DNA of 64,000 nucleotides from contig NZ_NJFZ01000007.1 of the NCBI RefSeq assembly GCF_002270355.1, forward strand, positions 1-64,000. The letters are read 5' to 3'. The stretch's first letter is position 1; each line of letters opens with the position of its first letter. The translations under genes and the position numbers were made by a program. This DNA is from Flectobacillus sp. BAB-3569 (GTDB lineage: Bacteria; Bacteroidota; Bacteroidia; Cytophagales; Spirosomataceae). Shown in pieces: positions 1-9,018 of the stretch. Under the pieces are notes generated by a model. The model searched no databases. It was not told where the DNA came from and worked only from the letters and a program-made list of their open reading frames with translations.

Positions 1-898
1 AAGCAATAGAAATGCTCTTGAGAATCTTTCTCTGAGAATCGAGCACAATCTTTTTACTTCTAGCTTTAAAAGAGCGAGCTAGAAGATGGGTTTGCTTTTT
101 ACCTTTAGTTGAGTGTATAAGTAAATGATTCTTCTTCCATCGGACTAGGAAATCTTGTTCGAAGTTCGTAAACCACTCGATGGTCCACTCATTAGCGTAA
201 CCACGGTCAAGCACATGTAGGATGCCTTTTCCTACTTGTGCTTGTAGTTTTTCTAGCATCCGAAACATAATGTTTCGACCATATTCCTTGTATTTACCTC
301 TGGTAGTCCACCAACTCATCTGACATACACTTACAGACTCACCCAAAGCTGAGAGCAACGTACTTGTCCAATGATAACCAGGAACACAAATACGTTTATT
401 AGGAGGAGAATAGTATCCTTTTTTTATCCGTGTTAGTCGTTTTGCCTTTGAGCTTTCTACACTACAAAGCCCTTCCAAAAACCAAGATTCAGCCTTTTCT
501 AGCCGACTATCATCCCAAAGCATTAGCGGACGTTTTCCCTGTTTTACTAACGATTCAAGCCTTTTTCGAGTTTGACTAAAGAGAAAATTATCAATGATAG
601 TAGATGTCCATTTTTTGGAGCGTAACAGATTACTGATGCGCTTTGTCCCAGCGGGAGCATGTGAAAAACCGCAAATATAGCCACCTAACTCACTAAGCAA
701 TAAGCCCATAGAGTTGTGTCGATGCAATAAAATGGCAACTATTAAATCGTAAAAAGTACGAACTAAACGCTTATCCAGAACAGAATCTAACGATAACTGG
801 ACGTCAGCAAGATAAAGATCAAGTTTATGAAGAAGTAAATGAGAGAGTCTTGACTTACTCGATTTTATGTCATTATTTTGTAGAAATGCTTTATGCAT
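1..898 (-). CDS. IS transposase, DDE superfamily (IS4-like), 3' end missing
   Basis: About 299 residues can be read from an ATG at 898 to the window edge with no stop. The protein begins MHKAFLQNND. Two acidic patches look like DDE catalytic strands: LMLWDDSRLEK (about residues 125-135) and ILHVLDRGYANEWTIEWF (about 225-242), the second being the usual context of the second Asp in IS4-type transposases. The third (Glu) motif would lie beyond the edge. The start is fixed by a strong AGGAGG 5-10 bases upstream, unusual in this genome, where most genes show none; this fits a mobile gene. Whether the copy is intact cannot be judged. The exact IS family is an inference. Confidence 0.8.
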   Translation of the reverse strand, partial: MHKAFLQNNDIKSSKSRLSHLLLHKLDLYLADVQLSLDSVLDKRLVRTFYDLIVAILLHRHNSMGLLLSELGGYICGFSHAPAGTKRISNLLRSKKWTSTIIDNFLFSQTRKRLESLVKQGKRPLMLWDDSRLEKAESWFLEGLCSVESSKAKRLTRIKKGYYSPPNKRICVPGYHWTSTLLSALGESVSVCQMSWWTTRGKYKEYGRNIMFRMLEKLQAQVGKGILHVLDRGYANEWTIEWFTNFEQDFLVRWKKNHLLIHSTKGKKQTHLLARSFKARSKKIVLDSQRKILKSISIA

Positions 899-900
899 AG

Positions 901-954
901 AAACCTCCTGTTTGTTTGTGTTTGTCGTAATTCACAAAGTAAACAAGGAGGTTT
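901..954 (-). promoter_or_regulatory. Hairpin sequestering the transposase ribosome binding site
   Basis: Reading the minus strand, AAACCTCCTTGTTT (954-941) can pair with AAACAAACAGGAGGTTT (917-901), which contains the AGGAGG Shine-Dalgarno just before the ATG at 898. The stem would hide the ribosome site in long read-through transcripts. This is a known way for IS elements to limit transposase synthesis from outside promoters. The complementarity is seen; the function is inferred. Confidence 0.5.
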
Positions 955-1030
955 CGTTTTTAAAAGTCTTCACGAAAAATTCGGGATGACTCATGTTTGA
1001 TATTGAATCTGTTTGAGAGACATAGAGTAA

Positions 1031-1066
1031 TAATCACTCATTCACTCAATCAAAACTCACTCAATT
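1031..1066. repeat. TCACTCA/TTCACTCAAT intergenic repeat cluster
   Basis: A short array of TCACTCA-like heptamers (aatcactcattcactcaa and a further cactcaatt) lies between the IS end and the stop of the next gene. The same word family recurs in at least eight intergenic sites of this window. Confidence 0.5.
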
Positions 1067-1091
1067 TGGAACGTCTCAGACGCAACTGCAT

Positions 1092-4000
1092 CTACTCATC
1101 AATATTCGTAGTCTTGGCTGGTTTTTCAAATTCCCATTCACTGCGAATGAGTTTGGTGTTGCTAGGATAAGTCTCGTTTAGCGTATTGGCATCGTACACA
1201 CGTCCGTTTTTCACAACCATTTTAATGCTATTCGAATTGCGAATATTTTCTAAAGGGTTTTTGTCCAAAATCAACAAATCGGCTAGTTTTCCTTTTTCGA
1301 TACTTCCTAAATCTTTATCCAAACCTAAGGCTGTAGCACCCAGAATAGTTGCTACTTTCAAGGCATCATGCGTTTTCATGCCTCCACTTTGCATCGACCA
1401 TAGTTCCCAGTGATAACCCAAACCTTGGAACTCTCCATGACTACCAATACCTGCCAATGAACCATTTTCTACCATTGATTTCATAGATTTGGCGTGTTTT
1501 TGGAAAACGTGTTCTTCTGGTAAAAACCAACCACTCACACGTCTAGTTTTCTCGGCTAATTCTTCATACGGCATGAAGTATTGCATCTTTTTGTCATGAT
1601 AAGGGTCTTCTGTTTCGAAGTAATAAATTTCAGCAAATGGACCACCATAGGATACTAATAGCGTCGGAGTTACCGCCATTTTTGAATATGATATAGATTT
1701 TACTAAATCATTGTACAATGGATATACGGGAATGGTATGTTCATGTCCAGGGTATCCGTCTAACATATTCGTAATGTTCAATTTGAGATTCAAACCACCT
1801 TCGGTCGTTGGCATCAATTGTTGTTCTTTCGCTGCCTTAATTATCCACTGACGAGTCTGGCGATTACCTGTCAAATACATTTTGATGTATCTAGTGTTAA
1901 AATACTTGCTGTATTGTTTGAGGGCATTGCTTGCACCTGTTGAGTCTTTGATATTATAGGACCAAAAACCAACCCCTGGACCTGTTGAGTACACACGTGG
2001 TCCAACCATTTTGCCAGCTTCTACCATATCGCTATAAGTCAATATGTCAGTAGTGGCAGTTTGCGGGTCACGAGTTGTGGTTACACCGTAAGCGAGATTA
2101 GCAGCATAAATCCAAACCTGATTTTTTTGAATACCCCATTGTGGCCACATGTGCGAGTGAGTATCTACAAAACCTGGAATAATCGTTTTTCCACTCACAT
2201 CTACAACCTTGGCACCTGATGCTTTGAGCGTCCCACTTTTTCCTACAGCTTTGATTCGATTGTTTTCTATCAATACATCCCCATTGGCAATTACCTCTTC
2301 TCCTTTCATGGTAATGATACGACCACCTCTCAACAAGATGGCAGATTGAGGAATATCTTTTTCGTAATATACCTTAATCTCTATTTCTAAAGGTTTGTAA
2401 GTATCGTCAGCTTTTTTGACTGGAGCTTTAGCAACTTTTGGTTTGGCATCAGTCTTGATTTTTACGGTATCTGTTTTTGCTTTACTGATTGAATCAGCTT
2501 TGGCTTTTTCTTGTGCTTTCTTTGCTGCTTTTACACTATCATCAAAAGCCACCGATTTATCAAAGTCATACTCAAAATGATAACGCCCTAATGCCCAACG
2601 GATTTTCTTAGAATCGCTTGACCAAGACGGAAACTCCCCACCTAAATCAGTCAATTTTTTGGCTGGAAATTGCGCTGAAGAAGCATCTGCTACAGAAATA
2701 GAAACCGTTTTGCCCGTTTGAGGAATCGTCATCGAGTAAATATCATTGTTAATCTGCGCCAACGCTTTTTCTCCATCAGGGGACATTAATACTCTGGATG
2801 CGTTTGATGCACGATTCACTTCCATTGCCGAAGCTGTACGTTCTGAAAGCATACAGTTATGCACAAAATCTTCTCCCTCGATGCTCATTCCGTAAGTAGT
2901 AATACCCGAAACTTTCGCATGAGTTTTTTCGTCTGTACCATCCCATTTGATAGACACTACACTTCCATCGGCTCCGCTGAGATATATTCTATCTGTTTGT
3001 TTTTCGACAAAATGAGGATATTCTCTTCCTTTAGCTTGGTCGATTACGGTAATATCACTGCCTTTGGTTTCAATCCAGCATAATTCATCTTCAGAACCAT
3101 TAGCCACAGGACCTACAGATTCTTTGTAAGCACGCATTTTACTACGAATAAAAACTATTTTATCATCCTTCGGAGCATATGCTGGTTGACTGTAAAGGGC
3201 TGGCACAGAGGTGATTTTCTGTAGATTGCTTCCATCTGCTTGAACTTTGTACAAACTTCCTCCTTGGGCAGTCCATGTCACAAAAGTGATTTGACTTCCA
3301 TCGTTTGACCAAGTTGGTTGAGCTTCTGTAAACTCCAAATTAGTTAAACGCTTTGGCGTACCTTTGGGATAATCAGCCACATACAATCTGTTTAGTACTG
3401 TAAAAGCGATTTTCTTACCATCTGGCGAACTCACTACGTCTCTAATTTGGGTTGCCAATGTACGAGTAGTATCACTAATAGGATATTTAAACTCTAATCT
3501 TGGTCCCATTTCGATATCCATATCTACTGTAAATGGAATCGGCGTTGGAGCACCTCCATTCAAAGCTATTTTGTAGATTTTTCCACCATACGAAGCAATA
3601 ACAGCTTGATTATCTGGCGTAAAAGTCATCGAAGGCAAAACGCCCATCGTGGCGATTGACTCTTGGTCGTCACGTTGTACAGGATACGCTAACCATTTTT
3701 CATCGCCCGAAACGAGGTTACGAAGTACCAAACCTGTTTTATCTTCAAAACGAGAACCATACACTAGCCATTTGCCATCACCCGAAATCGTTGGGGTAAA
3801 TGCCGAACCATAGCGAGAGGTAATGGTAGTGCGTTTGCCGTTGTCACGGTCATACATCCCAATTTGGTATTGTGGAAACATGGCATTGTAATTCCAAGCA
3901 CCATTGCGTTGCGAGAAATAGATATATCGTCCATCAGGGCTAACCGCAGGGTCGATAGTTTTTAGGGTAGCAGGTTGATCAATCAACTGAACACCGCCTC

Positions 4001-4571
4001 CTCCATCTTTATGAACCATCCAAAGTTGGACATTCATACGGCCTTTGGCAAATACAATATAGTTTCCGTCTGGCGTCCAATCTGCTGCTTCGTAGTTTTG
4101 GTCACGGTCTTTGGTCACTTGAACAGTATCTTTTTTCTCAAAATCAATCATCCAAACATTGTCCGAACCACTTCTATCAGAGATAAACAAAAGTTTTTTC
4201 CCATCAGGACTATAGCGTGGATGAGTATCAAAAGCCAAACCTTTGGTAATATTTTGGGCTTTTCCACCAGTAGCAGGAATCGAATACAAGTCGCCCATGT
4301 GGTCAAATACCAGACTTTTCCCATCTGGACTTATATCCAATGACATCCAAGTACCTTCATCAGTTTGGTATTTGAATTTTCGAGAAGCTTTTAGCGGTAA
4401 ATCTTTATAACGAACATACTTGGTCGTATCTTTTTTGACACTGTCGCCCGTTTCCTTGGTTAGAGAAAGACGCTGTTGCCTTTCGGTCATGCCGACCGCC
4501 GCAAAGGCACTCAATCCAAGAGCAAGGGCAAGGTTTTTTAGTTTAGTTTGATTGATAAAGGTAGGATTCAT
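1092..4571 (-). CDS. PD40 beta-propeller / amidohydrolase fusion, exported
   Basis: 1159 residues. An N-terminal signal-like stretch (NLALALGLSAFAAVGM, about 13-28) is followed by TolB/PD40-type propeller blades, recognisable as repeated SPDGKK..F motifs (for example SPDGKKLLFISDRS, TPDGNYIVFAKG, SPDGRYIYFSQR, SPDGKKIAFTV). After a Lys/Ala-rich linker (about 690-735) comes an amidohydrolase domain with its metal-binding HSH in VDTHSHMWPQW (about residue 804), GHEHT further on, and a C-terminal GSIEKGKLADLLILDKNP typical of imidazolonepropionase-like amidohydrolases. The substrate is unknown; such fusions are common in Bacteroidota and often guessed to be peptidase- or amidase-like. Monocistronic, facing away from pdxH. 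Confidence 0.9.
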   Translation of the reverse strand: MNPTFINQTKLKNLALALGLSAFAAVGMTERQQRLSLTKETGDSVKKDTTKYVRYKDLPLKASRKFKYQTDEGTWMSLDISPDGKSLVFDHMGDLYSIPATGGKAQNITKGLAFDTHPRYSPDGKKLLFISDRSGSDNVWMIDFEKKDTVQVTKDRDQNYEAADWTPDGNYIVFAKGRMNVQLWMVHKDGGGGVQLIDQPATLKTIDPAVSPDGRYIYFSQRNGAWNYNAMFPQYQIGMYDRDNGKRTTITSRYGSAFTPTISGDGKWLVYGSRFEDKTGLVLRNLVSGDEKWLAYPVQRDDQESIATMGVLPSMTFTPDNQAVIASYGGKIYKIALNGGAPTPIPFTVDMDIEMGPRLEFKYPISDTTRTLATQIRDVVSSPDGKKIAFTVLNRLYVADYPKGTPKRLTNLEFTEAQPTWSNDGSQITFVTWTAQGGSLYKVQADGSNLQKITSVPALYSQPAYAPKDDKIVFIRSKMRAYKESVGPVANGSEDELCWIETKGSDITVIDQAKGREYPHFVEKQTDRIYLSGADGSVVSIKWDGTDEKTHAKVSGITTYGMSIEGEDFVHNCMLSERTASAMEVNRASNASRVLMSPDGEKALAQINNDIYSMTIPQTGKTVSISVADASSAQFPAKKLTDLGGEFPSWSSDSKKIRWALGRYHFEYDFDKSVAFDDSVKAAKKAQEKAKADSISKAKTDTVKIKTDAKPKVAKAPVKKADDTYKPLEIEIKVYYEKDIPQSAILLRGGRIITMKGEEVIANGDVLIENNRIKAVGKSGTLKASGAKVVDVSGKTIIPGFVDTHSHMWPQWGIQKNQVWIYAANLAYGVTTTRDPQTATTDILTYSDMVEAGKMVGPRVYSTGPGVGFWSYNIKDSTGASNALKQYSKYFNTRYIKMYLTGNRQTRQWIIKAAKEQQLMPTTEGGLNLKLNITNMLDGYPGHEHTIPVYPLYNDLVKSISYSKMAVTPTLLVSYGGPFAEIYYFETEDPYHDKKMQYFMPYEELAEKTRRVSGWFLPEEHVFQKHAKSMKSMVENGSLAGIGSHGEFQGLGYHWELWSMQSGGMKTHDALKVATILGATALGLDKDLGSIEKGKLADLLILDKNPLENIRNSNSIKMVVKNGRVYDANTLNETYPSNTKLIRSEWEFEKPAKTTNIDE

Positions 4572-4722
4572 GATGAAATCACAAGTTAAAGTGAATGGAG
4601 ATGAGATTTAGATTTATTCATTTAAAATAACAATAAGTCTAAAATACAAGGTGTTCGAGAACTTTCAAAGTGATTCCAAATTCCAATCATCTTACCAGCC
4701 AACTAAAATCAGTATTTTATCA

Positions 4723-4753
4723 TTGTTAAAATTGGGAGAAGGCCGTAATATTG
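4723..4753 (+). promoter_or_regulatory. Candidate Bacteroidota-type promoter for pdxH
   Basis: TTG (4723-4725), a 20-base spacer and TAATATTG (4746-4753) match the Bacteroidota sigma-70 pattern TTTG-N19-21-TAnnTTTG with one mismatch in the -7 box. It lies about 80 bases before the pdxH start. Confidence 0.4.
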
Positions 4754-4831
4754 CGCTCATGAAACAACAAGCTATTATTTTAGGTTGAATAAATAGCTTT
4801 ATGTTTTCGAAAACAGTAAACCCAACAAATC

Positions 4832-5479
4832 ATGAACAAAGTTGACCTTGCTGCCTTGCGAGAGAATTATACCAAGGGGAGTTTGGATGTGTCAGATGTA
4901 TTACCCTCTCCTATTCAAGAGTTTCATAAATGGTTTAATCAAGCCGTTGATAGCCAGATTCTTGAACCTAACGCTATGCACCTTTGTACGGTTTCGCCCG
5001 ATGGCAAACCATCCGCTAGAATTGTACTCCTAAAAACCTTAGATGCCACTGGTTTTACTTTTTATACTAATTATCAAAGCCGTAAAGGACACCAAATGGA
5101 TGCGAATCCTAACGCGTGTTTGACATTTTTCTGGGGTGAACTAGAGCGTCAGGTACGTATTGAAGGAACGATAGAGAAGGTTGATGCTAAAGATTCTGAC
5201 AATTATTTTGCCGTGCGACCAAGAGGTAGCCAAATTGGTGCATGGGTATCTAACCAAAGTCAGGTGGTGGAAAATCGTGAGGTATTGATTGAGAAAGAAA
5301 AAGCCTTTATTAAGAAATTTGAAGGTCAAGAAGTACCACGTCCTGATCATTGGGGCGGGTACAGATTAGTACCAACTTATATCGAATTTTGGCAAGGTCG
5401 CCCATCACGCCTCCACGATCGAATTGCTTACACGCTCGAAGAATCAGGTAATTGGAAAATCGAAAGACTTTCTCCGTAG
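4832..5479 (+). CDS. pdxH: Pyridoxamine 5'-phosphate oxidase
   Basis: 215 residues, the usual length. FMN enzyme that oxidises pyridoxine/pyridoxamine 5'-phosphate to pyridoxal 5'-phosphate in the cytoplasm. Family motifs are clear: an N-terminal LRENYTKGSL, PSARIVLLKTLDATGFTFYTNYQSRKG (split FMN site), LTFFWGELERQVRIEG, SQIGAWVSNQSQVV, and the C-terminal signature GGYRLVPTYIEFWQGRPSRLHDRI, with the last residues KIERLSP as in E. coli PdxH. It stands alone between an amidohydrolase and a glycosyltransferase, so context adds nothing. Confidence 0.97.
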   Translation: MNKVDLAALRENYTKGSLDVSDVLPSPIQEFHKWFNQAVDSQILEPNAMHLCTVSPDGKPSARIVLLKTLDATGFTFYTNYQSRKGHQMDANPNACLTFFWGELERQVRIEGTIEKVDAKDSDNYFAVRPRGSQIGAWVSNQSQVVENREVLIEKEKAFIKKFEGQEVPRPDHWGGYRLVPTYIEFWQGRPSRLHDRIAYTLEESGNWKIERLSP

Positions 5480-5489
5480 GGATTTGGTA

Positions 5490-5537
5490 TTGATTGAATG
5501 AGTGATTTTAATATGCTAAAATCACTCATTCAATCAA
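5490..5537. terminator. Perfect 21-bp hairpin downstream of pdxH
   Basis: The arms at 5490-5510 and 5517-5537 are exact reverse complements with a 6-base loop (ATATGC). It sits 10 bases after the pdxH stop and is built from the GATTGAATGAGTGA words of the dispersed intergenic repeat family. AT-rich with no clear U-tract, so it may be a repeat that also works as a terminator. Confidence 0.6.
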
Positions 5538-5651
5538 TCACTAAATAACCTCTCTTCATCCTTTTTTTCTTCTCTAGCCATTGGCAAGGTATTTGTATTT
5601 CTATCAAATAGTCTTTAAATTGCTCTTATACCATACCAACCTACTAGAGAC

Positions 5652-6506
5652 ATGAGCTTTTTTAAAAATCCAGCTTGGCTTACGAAATATGTCTATCCTT
5701 ACGCTACCGTAGATGATATTCCTGAAGAGGTATATGCCACTATCAATCAAAAACTCCATAAACTTGTTGATTTTGAAAAACCAGAGGTAAGCATTGTCAT
5801 TGCTTCTTGGAATGAAGAGGTGAATATGCTCCCAACCATTGGCTCTTTGGCAGACTCTACTACAAAGATTCCTTTCGAAATTTTGGTAGTCAATAATAAC
5901 TCTACCGACCGCACACAGGAAGTATTAGACAAGCTCTATATTCGTAGTTGTACGCAGACAATTCAAGGTTGTGGCCCTGCTCGTCAGATGGGTTTGGAAC
6001 AAGCCAAAGGCAAATATATCTTATCCGCTGACGCAGACTGTATGTATCAACCCGAATGGATAGATCAAATGATTAATGCGCTTCGTCCAGACGATGTGGC
6101 TGTGGTTTATGGCCGATATTCATTTATTGCCAATGAACAAACGCCGCGTTGGAAACTTGCCATCTATGAAATGATGAAGGATATTATGGCCGAAATACGT
6201 CAGTTCAAGAGACCTTATCTCAATACCTTAGGAATGACCATGGGGTACAAAACGGCACAAGCACTGAAGGTTGGCTATGTGATGCGTCATGTACGCGGCG
6301 AAGATGGTCGTTTGACCTTTGATTTAATGCAGTTTGGAAAGGTAGTTCAGGTAAAAAGTAGTAAAATCAGGGTATGGACAGGCACACGTACGCTAGACAA
6401 AGATGGAAGCTTTTTTAATATGGTGGGTAGTAGAATAGTGAAAGAAATAAAAAGGATATTTACCTATTTGAGTCCACTCAAACCACACGATACCAAAACC
6501 TCTTAA
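5652..6506 (+). CDS. Family 2 glycosyltransferase
   Basis: 284 residues with a GT-A fold. The start of the nucleotide-sugar domain is VSIVIASWNEEVNMLPTIGS (about 46-65), followed by FEILVVNNNSTDRTQEVL and the DxD-type metal site SADADCMYQPEWID (about 125-138). No membrane helices are evident, so it is probably cytoplasmic or peripheral. Donor and acceptor are unknown. It has its own upstream gap and is not obviously in an operon with pdxH or fabV. Confidence 0.88.
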   Translation: MSFFKNPAWLTKYVYPYATVDDIPEEVYATINQKLHKLVDFEKPEVSIVIASWNEEVNMLPTIGSLADSTTKIPFEILVVNNNSTDRTQEVLDKLYIRSCTQTIQGCGPARQMGLEQAKGKYILSADADCMYQPEWIDQMINALRPDDVAVVYGRYSFIANEQTPRWKLAIYEMMKDIMAEIRQFKRPYLNTLGMTMGYKTAQALKVGYVMRHVRGEDGRLTFDLMQFGKVVQVKSSKIRVWTGTRTLDKDGSFFNMVGSRIVKEIKRIFTYLSPLKPHDTKTS

Positions 6507-6547
6507 TGAATTTGTGAGGCTGATAAATGGCGGAAAATTGATTAAAA

Positions 6548-6579
6548 TTTGTCAGCTCGATACAACTTTTGTACTTTTA
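6548..6579 (+). promoter_or_regulatory. Candidate promoter for fabV
   Basis: TTTG (6548-6551), exactly 20 bases, then TACTTTTA (6572-6579), one mismatch from the Bacteroidota -7 box TAnnTTTG. The predicted transcript would begin near 6587, leaving a leader of about 130 bases before the fabV ATG. Confidence 0.45.
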
Positions 6580-6714
6580 TCGGATAAAAACCCCTCAAGG
6601 TCTTGTACAAAATCTTAGAAGTAAGCTTAGGGTAATTTCTTGACTATTTTAGAAACACTCAATTTTAATGTCAAGTATTACAACATTGTATCAATCACAA
6701 AAACAATATTTGGA

Positions 6715-7908
6715 ATGATTATCGAACCAAGAATGCGCGGATTTATCTGCCTAACAGCACATCCTGTAGGTTGTGAACAAAATGTAATTAACCAAATCAA
6801 CTACGTAAAATCAAAAGGTAAAATCGACGGTCCTAAACGTGTATTAGTAATCGGAGCTTCGACAGGTTTTGGTTTGGCATCACGAATTACCAGTGCTTTT
6901 GGGTCAGATGCGTCAACAATTGGTATTTTCTTCGAAAAACCATCTTCACCAGGCAAACTGGCTACTCCCGGCTGGTACAATACTGCTGCATTCGAAAAAC
7001 ACGCTCAAGAGGCTGGTTTGTATGCAAAAAGTATCAATGGCGATGCTTTTTCTAACGAGGTAAAAGAAAAAACGCTTGCCCTTATCAAAGAGGATTTAGG
7101 TCAAGTCGACTTAGTTGTATATAGCTTGGCTTCGCCAGTTCGTACCGACCCTACTACAGGTATTACTCACCGTTCGGTCTTGAAACCAATCGGTGCTCCT
7201 TTCAAAAACAAAACGGTTGATTTCCACTCTGGAAAAGTAACTGAAATCTCTATTGACCCTTGTACAGAAGAAGACATCCAAAATACAATCAAAGTAATGG
7301 GTGGCGAAGACTGGGAAATGTGGATTGATAGCTTGAAAGCGGCTAATTTATTAGCGCCAAATGCTTTGACAATCGCTTATTCTTATATTGGACCAGAATT
7401 GACAGAGCCAGTATATCGTAAAGGAACTATCGGTCGTGCTAAAGACCATTTGGAAGCTACGGCTTTCACTATTGCTGATAAATTGAGCGATATTGGTGGT
7501 AATGCGTATGTTTCTGTAAACAAAGCTTTGGTAACCCAAGCAAGTTCGGCGATTCCTGTGATTCCTTTGTATATTTCGTTATTGTACAAAGTAATGAAAG
7601 CAGAAGGTATTCACGAGGGTTGTATCGAGCAAATCCAACGTTTGTATAGCGAGCGTCTTTACACCGGTGGCAACGTACCAGTTGATGAAAAAGGTCGTAT
7701 CCGTATCGACGATTGGGAAATGCGTGCAGATGTACAAGCTAAAGTGGCAGCACTTTGGGAAGAAGCAACTACCGAAAACTTACCAAGCATTGGTGATTTG
7801 GAAGGATATAGCAATGACTTCTACAATTTATTTGGCTTCAAAGTAGGCGGTGTAGATTACACTGCAGATACTAATGAAGTAGTAGAAATCCCAGGCTTAC
7901 AGGTATAG
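6715..7908 (+). CDS. fabV: Enoyl-ACP/trans-2-enoyl-CoA reductase, FabV type
   Basis: 397 residues from the ATG at 6715. The frame is open further upstream to a TTG at 6640, but FabV proteins begin MII.PR.RGFIC, exactly as found from 6715. It reduces trans-2-enoyl-ACP or -CoA with NADH in the last step of fatty acid elongation. Seen: the N-terminal CxxTAHPVGCE, a Rossmann segment VLVIGASTGFGLASR, and the catalytic Tyr-x8-Lys motif YRKGTIGRAK (about Y234, K243). The long FabV-specific spacing rules out FabI. It is followed by an inverted repeat. Confidence 0.95.
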   Translation: MIIEPRMRGFICLTAHPVGCEQNVINQINYVKSKGKIDGPKRVLVIGASTGFGLASRITSAFGSDASTIGIFFEKPSSPGKLATPGWYNTAAFEKHAQEAGLYAKSINGDAFSNEVKEKTLALIKEDLGQVDLVVYSLASPVRTDPTTGITHRSVLKPIGAPFKNKTVDFHSGKVTEISIDPCTEEDIQNTIKVMGGEDWEMWIDSLKAANLLAPNALTIAYSYIGPELTEPVYRKGTIGRAKDHLEATAFTIADKLSDIGGNAYVSVNKALVTQASSAIPVIPLYISLLYKVMKAEGIHEGCIEQIQRLYSERLYTGGNVPVDEKGRIRIDDWEMRADVQAKVAALWEEATTENLPSIGDLEGYSNDFYNLFGFKVGGVDYTADTNEVVEIPGLQV

Positions 7909-7910
7909 AA

Positions 7911-7970
7911 TTAGTGAATTGTGAATTAGTGAATTGGAAGATTATTATTCACTAATTCACAACTCACTAA
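7911..7970. repeat. Inverted repeat of TTAGTGAATT words, downstream of fabV
   Basis: The arms at 7911-7934 and 7947-7970 are reverse complements with one mismatch in 24. The arms are composed of GTGAATT/TTAGTGAAT words that recur elsewhere in intergenic DNA. It begins two bases after the fabV stop and could act as a terminator. Confidence 0.6.
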
Positions 7971-7985
7971 TTAGGGTAATATTAA

Positions 7986-8158
7986 GATTTTTAAACAATT
8001 TCGGATTTAAGATTTCCGATTTCGTAAATATTGTAGAAAAGGATTCAAAAAAGGATATTTTACCTCTCAAATCCAAGATGCAATAACTGAAATTGTTGTT
8101 TTTGTAATCCTTCGTACACTACTAATTCACAATTCACTAATACACAATTCACTAATTA
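7986..8158. repeat. Degenerate copy of the TTTCGGAT...ATCCTTCGTAC repeat plus GTGAATT words
   Basis: This gap between fabV and bshB1 holds ATTTCGGATTTAAGATTTCCGATTTCG-like words, an ATCCTTCGTAC end motif (about 8107-8117) and then TTCACTAATTCACAATTCAC words up to the bshB1 stop. The first two match pieces of the repeats at 19307-19455, 50857-50950 and 58056-58092. Confidence 0.4.
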
Positions 8159-8875
8159 AATTAACGCTGAAAGGTCTTTTACTCCTATTCTTTTATAACT
8201 CGTAAAGCCCTCGCCAAAGGTAACGCCAATGGCATGTCCCATCTCACGATTGCGCGCTTCTGTAAATTTCAAAAACTCTGGAGAAGACAAATAAGATTCT
8301 GGTTCTTTCGAGCTAGGGTCAAAGAATTGACTTCTGAATGCACGAATTGAAGCTTCTTTCTTATCCCAATAAGCCGTAATATCTACTACAAAATCTGGTT
8401 GAATATAACGGTCTTGAATATAATGATAGACATTTTTTGGACGCCAAGCAGTTTGTGGTGTACCATCGTCTTCGAAGGTTTCAATCATGCGCAAACCTGC
8501 TTTAAAACAAGCATCTGCCGCCAATTCAGCACCTTTGATATGGTCGGGATGACGGTCGAATATAGCATTTGCCAATACAGTTTCAGGCTTATAACGACGA
8601 ATTACGCGGATTAACTTCATCAAATGTTCTTCGTCATTGACAAAAAAACCATCTCTAAAGCCCAAATTCTCACGAGCATGAATTCCCATAATCGCTGATG
8701 CCGCATCTGATTCGGCTTGGCGGATTTCAGGCGTTCCACGAGTACCTAATTCTCCACGTGTAAAATCAACAATACCCACTTTTTTACCTTGGGCAATATG
8801 AGAACAAATTGTTCCTGCACAACTCAACTCTGCGTCATCTGGATGCGCAGCCATCACCAAAATATCTAATTTCAT
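8156..8875 (-). CDS. bshB1: Bacillithiol biosynthesis deacetylase BshB1
   Basis: 239 residues, LmbE/PIG-L family. It removes the acetyl group from GlcNAc-malate in bacillithiol synthesis. The zinc site AHPDDAELSCAG (residues 10-21) and the later HPDHIKGAE (about 114) are the family's metal ligands. TRGELGTRGTPEIRQ and GFRDGFF are typical of the BshB1 subgroup, and the C-terminal GEGFTSYKRIGVKDL matches it too. The stop lies inside the intergenic repeat words. bshA and bshC are not in the window. Confidence 0.93.
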   Translation of the reverse strand: MKLDILVMAAHPDDAELSCAGTICSHIAQGKKVGIVDFTRGELGTRGTPEIRQAESDAASAIMGIHARENLGFRDGFFVNDEEHLMKLIRVIRRYKPETVLANAIFDRHPDHIKGAELAADACFKAGLRMIETFEDDGTPQTAWRPKNVYHYIQDRYIQPDFVVDITAYWDKKEASIRAFRSQFFDPSSKEPESYLSSPEFLKFTEARNREMGHAIGVTFGEGFTSYKRIGVKDLSALI

Positions 8876-9018
8876 TTAATGGAATATCTATCTAACAATT
8901 TTGAATTACTTGAAAAATCTAATTGAGACAATGTTTAACTTAAAGCTCAATTTCTTTTGAACAAATAAAATAAATCAAAAATTCGACCATTATCCACTTG
9001 CCATTAAAATTTTTCATT

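Larger units (their letters stand above)
1..994 (-). mobile_element. Insertion sequence end (partial, DDE transposase type)
   Basis: A transposase reading frame runs off the left edge, and its 5' side faces an about 90 bp non-coding end region. The outer boundary is not certain; a plausible tip lies near 985-994, where the reverse complement begins GAGTCATCCCGAA. The other end is outside the window, so terminal inverted repeats and target duplication cannot be tested. The 3' neighbour (amidohydrolase at 1092) is intact, so the insertion is intergenic. Confidence 0.7.
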
